Source of the DNA: JOPF136 sp035517515
GTDB lineage: Bacteria; Acidobacteriota; Terriglobia; Acidiferrales; UBA7541
Length of the DNA: 64,000 nucleotides
NCBI GenBank assembly: GCA_035517515.1
Contig: DATIYQ010000181.1
Span: forward strand, 62,001-126,000
Direction: 5' to 3'
The notes under the pieces were generated by a model. The model searched no databases. It had not been told where the DNA came from and was given only the letters and a program-made list of their open reading frames with translations. Shown here in pieces: positions 16,993 to 24,190 of this stretch (position 1 is its first letter; the number at the start of each line of letters is the position of its first letter). A program made the position numbers and the translations under genes.

Positions 16993-17064
16993 GTGGCGCT
17001 GCTTGCCGCGCCCTTCGTTGCTGGGCGGCTGATCGAGGGGCGCAGCAAGCAGCGCCCCTACGGC
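16993..17064. repeat. Dispersed GC-rich repeat, inverted pair (copies 1 and 2)
   Basis: Left copy reads GTGGCGCTGCTTGCCGCGCC from 16993 and continues CTTCGTTGCT; right copy, on the other strand, reads CCGTAGGGGCGCTGCTTGCT starting near 17062. The arms 16995-17013 and 17038-17056 can pair over 19 positions (12 bp, one mismatch, 6 bp). Located between the convergent panE and permease genes, where the hairpin could also serve as a bidirectional terminator. Same family as the copies at 29068, 41609 and 51279. Confidence 0.75.
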
Positions 17065-17085
17065 GAATCAATCAGTTGTCGCGGA

Positions 17086-17970
17086 TTATTTGCGGGACTC
17101 TTGCATCGCGGAGCGCAGCATCATCGTCGCGGCATACACCACGACCACTACCACCAGCCAGCGCACGTAGGTGAGCGGCAGCGACCGCACGATGTAGGCC
17201 GCAATCAGCACGCCGGGGATTCCCGCCAGCGTCATTACAAACGCCGCCGACACGCTGTAGCTGCCCTCGCGGATAAAGCGCACGCCGCCGATGGGCATCA
17301 GGAACGCGCACGAACCCATCATGATCGGGAACGCCGCCTTGGGGTTCATGCCCAGCAGGCTCACCAGAATCAGGCACGGCGCGTACAGGCCGATGCCCAG
17401 CGTCATCAGCGCGCCCAGCGCGAAATTGCCCACCAGTCCGCCAGCCAGCAGCGCCCCGCGCAGTTCCAGTGCCGCGCCTCCCGCTGGGACCAGCTTGAAC
17501 TGTCCCATCAGCATGAGAGCGGCCGCGGCCAGAAGCGCCAGGCCCATGCCGATCTGCACATTGCGCCGCGGCCAGCGCGACACCACACCCGCGCCCAGCC
17601 AGGCTCCGGCCACCGAGGCCACAATCAGCAGCACCAGCGTCCAGATGTCCACCTCCACGATGGAGATGTAAATCAGCGCTTCGGCAATGGTGGGGATGGC
17701 GTAGCCCACGTTCAGCGTGCCGGGAATGCGTTCGTCCGGCACCGTGCCGCGGAATTTGAATGCCGAGGTGGTGGTGGCGAAATTCCCGATGCCCAGCGTG
17801 TCCAGGAAACACATCACGAAGCCGACTACCGAGTGATACACCGGCTCGCGCTTCGCGGGGTCCTGCCGGCCCTCGGCCTGCGCTTCCCTGGCCAGCAGCC
17901 GCCACACCACGATGAACCACACCGTCACCACGACCAGCGCCAGCAGCAGGATGTTTTTCATGCTCCACAT
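17086..17970 (-). CDS. TauE/SafE-family membrane permease
   Basis: 294 aa from ATG 17970 (ATG 17961 also possible; an earlier in-frame ATG at 18006 adds residues that do not look conserved). Eight or so hydrophobic helices. An acidic/glycine pattern in the first half (FLDTLGIGNFATTTSAFKF) recurs in altered form in the second (GLYAPCLILVSLLGMNPKAA then MMGSCAFLMPIGG), as expected for the duplicated TauE/SafE fold. Members export sulfite, sulfonates or other small anions; the substrate here is unknown. Converges on panE and is upstream of nothing obvious in sulfur metabolism. Confidence 0.72.
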   Translation of the reverse strand: MWSMKNILLLALVVVTVWFIVVWRLLAREAQAEGRQDPAKREPVYHSVVGFVMCFLDTLGIGNFATTTSAFKFRGTVPDERIPGTLNVGYAIPTIAEALIYISIVEVDIWTLVLLIVASVAGAWLGAGVVSRWPRRNVQIGMGLALLAAAALMLMGQFKLVPAGGAALELRGALLAGGLVGNFALGALMTLGIGLYAPCLILVSLLGMNPKAAFPIMMGSCAFLMPIGGVRFIREGSYSVSAAFVMTLAGIPGVLIAAYIVRSLPLTYVRWLVVVVVVYAATMMLRSAMQESRK

Positions 17971-18082
17971 GGACGCGGATGGTAGCGCGGGCGGCGATGG
18001 AAGCAAACGGGAAAGTCGAGCGAGGCTTCGAGGGGAGAACGTGGTCCCGGCTGCCTGCTGAAATGTGCCCGGCGGGCGAGGG

Positions 18083-21064
18083 CTATTGCAGCCTGGCGTA
18101 TTCGGATTTCGCGGCGCGGAGAATGGGAATTTCCGCGTCGGCGTCTTTCCAGAGGGTGAGGAAATCCTGATAGGCCGTGCGGGCCTTGGCAGTGTCCCCT
18201 TGCAGCGCGTATGCGCGGCCGAGTCCCAAATGCGCCAGCGCGCCGATGGGTTCGTTCATTACAATTCCCCGGTGGTCGAGGATTTTCTGGAATTCCGCTG
18301 CGGCTTCGGCCCCCCGCCGCGCGGCGCGATGCGCTTCTCCGCGCACGTAAGCCGGATAGAGAGAGGGTGTGAAGGCGGCGATGTTTCCCGGTGACCCCAG
18401 TTCGTAAGCCGCGGCGGCGCGGAGCAGTTCGATGGCCCGCCCGGGCTCGCCGTGGATCAGCGCCACCTGTGCGTGAATCACCGGCAGAAAGATGGACTGC
18501 ACAATCGTATCCTCGGAAAAGCGTTTGCTCAGGTCCGCCGCGAGCGCCTCCGCTCGGCCAGCGTCGCCGGCGAAGGCCAGAGCCAGCGCCGCCCCATATT
18601 GCACATCGCGGCCCGTGGAAAGCGCCAGCGCCGACGCGGCGAGTTGCCGCGCCTCCGCCGCATTGCCGAAGAGGCCTTCGCGCAGGGCCGCGTCGGCCTC
18701 GTGGCCCGCCGCCCTTTCCTTTTGATCGGCGCGCCTGGCGGAGTCTGCCGCGCGCCGGGAGAGTTCCCGGGCCCTCGCCAGCCGCCCCTGATACGCAGCG
18801 GTGTCTGCCTCAAAGAGGAGCAGCACGTGTTCCGCTCCCGGCTTGCCCGCGGACCACGCCACCTGTGCTGCCATCCCCGCGGCATCATTCTGTACGAAGG
18901 CCAGCCGGTAGAGGTAGAACCTCAGAGTCGGCGAGTCGAAATTGTTGGCCTGGGCCTGGTCGGCCGTCGCCCGGGCTTCTTTCACCCGGTTCAGGTACAG
19001 GTTCGATCCCACCAGGTTGGCATAGGTCAGGGCGCTGGCCGGCTCAATGCGCAGCGCTTCATGATATTCCTCGATGGCTCTGTCAAATTGTCCCAGGCTG
19101 TCGGAGATGGTGCCCAGATTGTTTCGCGGCGCCCAGCTCCGCGGGTAGGTCTGCGCCCACAGCTCATAGGCTTGGCGCGCTTTTTCCAGATTGCGGGTCG
19201 CAAAGTGCTCATAACGGGCCTCGATCCCGAGTTTTTCCAGCTCGCTCACATGTTCCCGCAGCTCGTAAGCCTTTTTCAGGTTTTCCGCGGCCAGGCTGGT
19301 TTCTCCCAGATTGTAGTCGCAGGTGCCCAGTGCCGTGTAGGCCATGGCAAAATTCGGGTCCAAGGCGATGGCCCGCTGGTAGAGAGGCACCGCGCCGGCG
19401 CTATCGCCTTTTCCCACGTGGATCTTCCGGCCCAGGCTGTAGGCTTGAAGCGCTTCCAGGGAGGGCGTGGTGGCCTGCTCCAGGGGCGTATCAAATTTTT
19501 GAACCGTGCTCAGCGATTCGCCCAGCTTATTCCGCACTTCCAATGCTGCTTTGCCGAGGGCGTCCAGCACGTGGCTCTTGTCACTTGCCTGGATCTCCGC
19601 GCTGGCCAGCGTTTCGCCGCTGGCGCAGTTCAGGGCCTTCAGAACCAGGCTGTATTGCGTGCCGATCTCCGCGATCGAACTGTCCAGCACCGCGGCGCTC
19701 CCGGTCCGCTGGCAAAGTTCCAGGGCCACCTGCGGGGTAAGCCGCGCGTCCGGCGCCTGGCCCATCAATCGCAGCGTTTGTTGAATCCGTTGCTCGGAGA
19801 GGAGCGCCAGAAAGGGGGATTGCTCGAGCTGCACGGTGAGGCCCTGGCGCAGGGTGCCGTCGAACACCACGTCGCCGGTGGTGTTCGTGAAATCCGCCAC
19901 CACGATGGTGTCTTTGTCCGTGAGCTTCACGGGATTGCGCGCACGCCAATAGAGCACTCCGCCAGCTCCCAGCGCCAGCACCACCAGCGCGGCTCCCAGG
20001 GGCAAAGCCCAACGGCGCGATCCAGCTTCCCCGGTCCGTTCCGCATGCGCCGTGGGTGGGGCCGCCTCCTCTTTGCCGCCAGGTGGTAGAGACTTTCCCG
20101 GAGACTCCGCGGCACCGGCCGGCTTCTCCGCCTGCTCGTCCTCTTCCTGCGGTGTAATAAAAGACTCTTTGGATTCCGTATCGCGCTTCAGGCGCCTCAA
20201 ATCGGAGCAGATTCCCGCGGCGTGCTGGTAACGCAGGTTGCGGTCCTTCTCCAGGCATTTGCCGATGATGCGTTCCAGCTTCTCGGAAACATCGGGATTC
20301 AACCGCACCGGTGCGACCGGGGTGTGGTGCAAAATGGAATCCAGCATGGTGGCCGGCGTGTCTCCCCGAAAAGGCAGGTGGCCCGTGGCCATCTCGTAGA
20401 GCACCACACCGAACGAGAACAGGTCCGTGCGCACGTCCAGCGGCGTCCCCCGCGCTTGCTCGGGCGACATGTAGGCCACCGTGCCCAGTTGCACTCCCGA
20501 CCCGGTCCGGAAATCGGCGCCTCCGGCGCGCGCGTCCGCCGTGATTCCCGCGAGTACCGCCCGTGGCCCGCCTGCTGGAGCCGCTTTTGCCAGACCGAAG
20601 TCCAGAATCTTGGGGCGGCCCCGCAGGGTGACAAAAATGTTCGCCGGCTTGATGTCGCGGTGCACGATGCTTTTTTCGTGGGCGGCCTCCAGGGCATCGC
20701 CGATCTCAATGGCCAAATCCAACAGGCTGCTCAAATCGAGCGGACCATACGCGATCCGCTCGTCGAGCGATACCCCCTCCAGAAATTCCATGGCGATGTA
20801 GGTCCGGCCGTTCTCTTCCGCGATTTCGTAGATGGTGCAGATTCCCGGATGGTTCAAGGCTGAGGCGGCCTGAGCTTCCCACCGGAAGCGCGCGAGGGTT
20901 TGCGGGTCATTGGCCAGTTCTTCCGGCAGGAATTTGAGAGCCACGAAGCGGTGGAGGTTGATATCCTCTGCCTTGTAAACCACACCCATCCCGCCGCCAC
21001 CGAGTTTCTCCAGCACCCGATAGTGCGAAATGACCTGGCCGGGAAGGGGAAGCGATTCGGACAC
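18083..21064 (-). CDS. Ser/Thr protein kinase with TM helix, TolB-like and TPR domains (array member 1)
   Basis: 993 aa from GTG 21064; the frame is open to 21283 but that part runs antisense-like over the end of the upstream kinase gene, and the start chosen places GQVISHYRVLEKLGGGGMG at the same position as in the two paralogues. PknB-like kinase 15-~285: Gly loop 22-27, Lys44, HRD 135-137, DFG 155-157, GTVAYMSPEQARG. One membrane helix ~350-375. Then a TolB-N-like segment (IVVADFTNTTGDVVFDGTL, EQSPFLALLSE) and about eight TPR-like repeats ending HLGLGRAYALQGDTAKARTA. Presumably senses an extracytoplasmic or complex-bound signal through the C-terminal part; targets unknown. Last of three tandem kinase genes. 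Confidence 0.88.
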   Translation of the reverse strand: MSESLPLPGQVISHYRVLEKLGGGGMGVVYKAEDINLHRFVALKFLPEELANDPQTLARFRWEAQAASALNHPGICTIYEIAEENGRTYIAMEFLEGVSLDERIAYGPLDLSSLLDLAIEIGDALEAAHEKSIVHRDIKPANIFVTLRGRPKILDFGLAKAAPAGGPRAVLAGITADARAGGADFRTGSGVQLGTVAYMSPEQARGTPLDVRTDLFSFGVVLYEMATGHLPFRGDTPATMLDSILHHTPVAPVRLNPDVSEKLERIIGKCLEKDRNLRYQHAAGICSDLRRLKRDTESKESFITPQEEDEQAEKPAGAAESPGKSLPPGGKEEAAPPTAHAERTGEAGSRRWALPLGAALVVLALGAGGVLYWRARNPVKLTDKDTIVVADFTNTTGDVVFDGTLRQGLTVQLEQSPFLALLSEQRIQQTLRLMGQAPDARLTPQVALELCQRTGSAAVLDSSIAEIGTQYSLVLKALNCASGETLASAEIQASDKSHVLDALGKAALEVRNKLGESLSTVQKFDTPLEQATTPSLEALQAYSLGRKIHVGKGDSAGAVPLYQRAIALDPNFAMAYTALGTCDYNLGETSLAAENLKKAYELREHVSELEKLGIEARYEHFATRNLEKARQAYELWAQTYPRSWAPRNNLGTISDSLGQFDRAIEEYHEALRIEPASALTYANLVGSNLYLNRVKEARATADQAQANNFDSPTLRFYLYRLAFVQNDAAGMAAQVAWSAGKPGAEHVLLLFEADTAAYQGRLARARELSRRAADSARRADQKERAAGHEADAALREGLFGNAAEARQLAASALALSTGRDVQYGAALALAFAGDAGRAEALAADLSKRFSEDTIVQSIFLPVIHAQVALIHGEPGRAIELLRAAAAYELGSPGNIAAFTPSLYPAYVRGEAHRAARRGAEAAAEFQKILDHRGIVMNEPIGALAHLGLGRAYALQGDTAKARTAYQDFLTLWKDADAEIPILRAAKSEYARLQ

Positions 21065-21167
21065 GCCCAATGCTAAGCCCCGCGCCTCGCCCCTGCCTAC
21101 CGAAAAATCCGGCCGCCTGGCCGTGCCAAGGAGCCTGAACTCGCCGCGTGAGTGCCGGGAAGTTGGA

Positions 21168-24134
21168 TTACGAAAGATGCAAAGATTCCGTTTTCGCCTG
21201 GCGAAGGACAGGGATCTCGGAATCGGCATCCTTCCACAAGGTGAGGAAGTCGTGATAGGCGGCGCGAGCCTTTGCCGTGTCACCCTGCATCGCGTAGGCG
21301 CGGGCCAGGCCCAGATGGGCCAGCGCGCCCAGCGGGCAATTGATCACCATCGTCCGGTGGTTCTGGAATTTTTGAAACTCGGCCGCGGCGGCCCCGCCCT
21401 GGTGCAGCATCAGATAGGCCTGGCCCCGCAGATAAGCCGGGTAGATCATGACGCCGATTTCCGGCTGCGGGCCGGGAACCCCCAATTCGTAAGGAGCGGC
21501 GACCTGCAGAATTTCCACCGCCTTCGCGGGATTCTTGCGGCCGATTTCAATGGCCGCGCGGATGGTGGGGAGCCAGTAGCCGTTCATCTTGGTATTGAGC
21601 GGATTCTGCCGTTGCAATTCGTCGGCCAGGCTCTGCGCGCGCGCCAATTCGCCGGCCCGTGCCAGCGCCAGGGCGGCCAGCACGCGCGCGCTGCGTGTAG
21701 AGGAGAGGGCGAGCGCGGCAGCCGTTTCTCCGCGCGCCTGGGCCGCATTGCCAAACTCCGCTTCCCGGAGCGCCTCGTTCAACTCCCGCTTGGCGGCCGT
21801 CTCGTTCTCGCCGGCCCGCCGGGCGGAGTCCACGGCCCGCAGAGAGAGTTCCCGCGCCTTTCCCAGATGTCCGGAATACGCCTCGGTATCGGACTGGTAG
21901 GAAAACAGCACATCTTCCTGACCCAGTTTTCCCGAGGCCCACTCCGTCTGCCGCTGCATTTCTGCCGCATCGCCCTCTAGAAAAGCCACGCCATAGCGGA
22001 AGTAATGCAGATCGGGATAATCCAGGTTACGCGCCACCGCCGCCTGGTACGCGGCCTTGGCATCTCCCAGGCGATTCAAGCGGCAATAATAGGCAACCAG
22101 ATTCCCATAGGGTATGCCGCTGTCTGCATTGAGCCGGTTGGCTTCCTGAATTTCAGCAAGCGCGATATCCCATTGCCCGAGGGACGCAAAATTTTCTCCC
22201 CGGTTGTTGTGCGGCACCCAGTTCCGCGGAAAGGCCTGCTCGTACAGCTCGTAGGTCTGGTTGGCCTTGTCGATCTCCCCGGTCACGTCATTGTAGTAGT
22301 ACGCGGAGATGGCGTACTGCTCTCTCACATCCACGCGGCCGCGCAGGTCATACGCCTTCTGGTAGTTCTCCTTGGCCAGTTCGGATTCCCGCAGATTTCC
22401 GTAGGCTACCCCCAGGCTGGCATAGGCCAGGGCGAAGTTGGGATCGATTTCGATGGCGCGCTGGAAGAGCGGAATCGCCGCCGCATCACCCTTTTCCGTC
22501 AAGGTCTTCAGCCCGAGCGAATACGACTTCAGGGCCACCAGCGAAGGCGTGGTGACCTGGGCGATGGACGTGTCGTATTTCTGAATCGTGCTCAGCGATT
22601 CGCCTACTTTCTCCCGCAGGCTCGTCGCCGCGCGGTCCAGAGCCTCCAGCACCTCTTCTTTTTTCCCCGCCTGGGCCTGTTCCCGGGCCATGAAGTTTCC
22701 GGTCTGGCAATCCACCGCGCTCAAGTTGATCACATACTCGCTGCCCAGGGTGGCGATGGATCCGGCCAGCGTGGCTTTGCCTCCCGCGCGCAGGCAGACT
22801 TCCTGTGCGATCCCCGCCGTCAGCGCCTCTTCCGGCGAATGTCCCATGCGCTTCAGAGTCTCCCGGACTTTGCGCTCGGAAAGCAGGCTCAGGAAGGGCG
22901 ATTGTTGCAGGTCCGTGGCCAGCGCCTGTTTGAGCGAGTCGTCAAATACCGGGTCACCCGTGGAATTGGAGAAGTCCGCCAGCACGACGGTGTCCTTGTC
23001 CGTCAGCTTCACCGGCTTGCGCGATCGCAGATAGAAGCTCCCGGCCGCCGCCAGCGCCACCACGACCGCGGCGCCCACCAGCAAAGTCCTGGGGCGCGAT
23101 CCCACTCCCCTCGCCGGTTCGTCCCGCACGGTTGCCGCTGGGGCTTCCTCCCGTGCGCTGGATGACGCGGGCCGGCCCGGCGGCACTGCTGCAAGGGCGG
23201 AGACCGCCGTGGCGCTCTCCGCGGAAACTGCCGCGAAGGCCGCCCCCTTTGACTCCGTATCGCGCTTCAGCCGCTTCAAGTCCGAGCAGATTTCCGAGGC
23301 GTGCTGGTACCGCAGCTTGCGATCTTTCTCCAGGCACTTGCTGATGATTTCTTCGAGCGTGGCCGGCAGTTCCGGGTTGAGCCGCACCGCAGCCACCGGA
23401 GAGTGATGCAGGATGGATTCAAAGATGGTGGCAGTGGTATCGCCGCGAAACGGCAGGCGGCCGGTGGCCATCTCGTAGAGCACCACGCCAAACGAGAACA
23501 GGTCGGTGCGCGCGTCGAGCGGCTTCCCCCGCGCCTGTTCGGGAGACATATACGCCACCGTGCCCAGTGCGCCCCCGATGCTGGTCAATTGCCTGGTGTG
23601 GAGTCCCGTCTCCGTCGCGCCCCTGCTCCCCGCTCCCTGTTCTGCCGGCGTAATCTTGGCCAGTCCGAAGTCCAGAATTTTGGCGTGGCCGCGCTTGGTG
23701 ATCATGATGTTCGCCGGCTTGATGTCGCGGTGAACGACGCCTTGGGCGTGGGCGGCATCCAGGGCATCGCCAATCTCGATGGCCAGGGTCAGAAGCGTCT
23801 CCAGATCCAGCGGGCCGATTCCGATCCGCTCCTTCAGCGTCAGCCCGTCGAGCAGCTCCATCACGATGTAAGGGCGGCCATCTTCCTCGCCGATTTCGTG
23901 AATGGTGCAAATTCCGGGGTGGTTCAGGGCAGATGCGGCGCGCGCCTCCCGGCGAAACCGCTCCAGGGCCTGAGGGTCCTGGGCCACGTCGTCAGGAAGA
24001 AATTTGAGGGCCACCAGGCGGCCCAGGTTGAGGTCCTCGGCCTTATAAACAACACCCATTCCCCCGCCGCCGATCTTTTCAAGAATCCGGCAGTGGGAAA
24101 ACGTGCGGCCGATCATGGAATCCGAATCGGTCAA
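21168..24134 (-). CDS. Ser/Thr protein kinase with TM helix, TolB-like and TPR domains (array member 2)
   Basis: 988 aa from ATG 24134 (Met7 is an alternative). Kinase: GGGG loop 22-25, Lys44, VVHRDIKPANIM, ILDFGLAK, GTVAYMSPEQARGKP. Membrane helix ~350-370 (LVGAAVVVALAAAGSFYL), then KLTDKDTVVLADFSNSTGDPVF, QQSPFLSLLSERKV, and TPR repeats ending HLGLARAYAMQGDTAKARAA. Clearly a paralogue of the gene at 18083 over its whole length, including the C-terminal DFLTLWKDAD tail, so the pair looks like a tandem duplication. 104 bp upstream of member 1 and 57 bp downstream of member 3. Confidence 0.9.
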   Translation of the reverse strand: MTDSDSMIGRTFSHCRILEKIGGGGMGVVYKAEDLNLGRLVALKFLPDDVAQDPQALERFRREARAASALNHPGICTIHEIGEEDGRPYIVMELLDGLTLKERIGIGPLDLETLLTLAIEIGDALDAAHAQGVVHRDIKPANIMITKRGHAKILDFGLAKITPAEQGAGSRGATETGLHTRQLTSIGGALGTVAYMSPEQARGKPLDARTDLFSFGVVLYEMATGRLPFRGDTTATIFESILHHSPVAAVRLNPELPATLEEIISKCLEKDRKLRYQHASEICSDLKRLKRDTESKGAAFAAVSAESATAVSALAAVPPGRPASSSAREEAPAATVRDEPARGVGSRPRTLLVGAAVVVALAAAGSFYLRSRKPVKLTDKDTVVLADFSNSTGDPVFDDSLKQALATDLQQSPFLSLLSERKVRETLKRMGHSPEEALTAGIAQEVCLRAGGKATLAGSIATLGSEYVINLSAVDCQTGNFMAREQAQAGKKEEVLEALDRAATSLREKVGESLSTIQKYDTSIAQVTTPSLVALKSYSLGLKTLTEKGDAAAIPLFQRAIEIDPNFALAYASLGVAYGNLRESELAKENYQKAYDLRGRVDVREQYAISAYYYNDVTGEIDKANQTYELYEQAFPRNWVPHNNRGENFASLGQWDIALAEIQEANRLNADSGIPYGNLVAYYCRLNRLGDAKAAYQAAVARNLDYPDLHYFRYGVAFLEGDAAEMQRQTEWASGKLGQEDVLFSYQSDTEAYSGHLGKARELSLRAVDSARRAGENETAAKRELNEALREAEFGNAAQARGETAAALALSSTRSARVLAALALARAGELARAQSLADELQRQNPLNTKMNGYWLPTIRAAIEIGRKNPAKAVEILQVAAPYELGVPGPQPEIGVMIYPAYLRGQAYLMLHQGGAAAAEFQKFQNHRTMVINCPLGALAHLGLARAYAMQGDTAKARAAYHDFLTLWKDADSEIPVLRQAKTESLHLS

Positions 24135-24190
24135 GATCCGGTATTTTACGCTGGGCGATTCGGTACGGGCAATCGGCCTGACAGGTTTGG

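Noticed and set aside
21065..21283. N-terminal extension of kinase member 1
   Set aside because: Lies over the 3' end of the upstream kinase gene and has no similarity to the N-termini of the paralogues; GTG 21064 gives a matching start.
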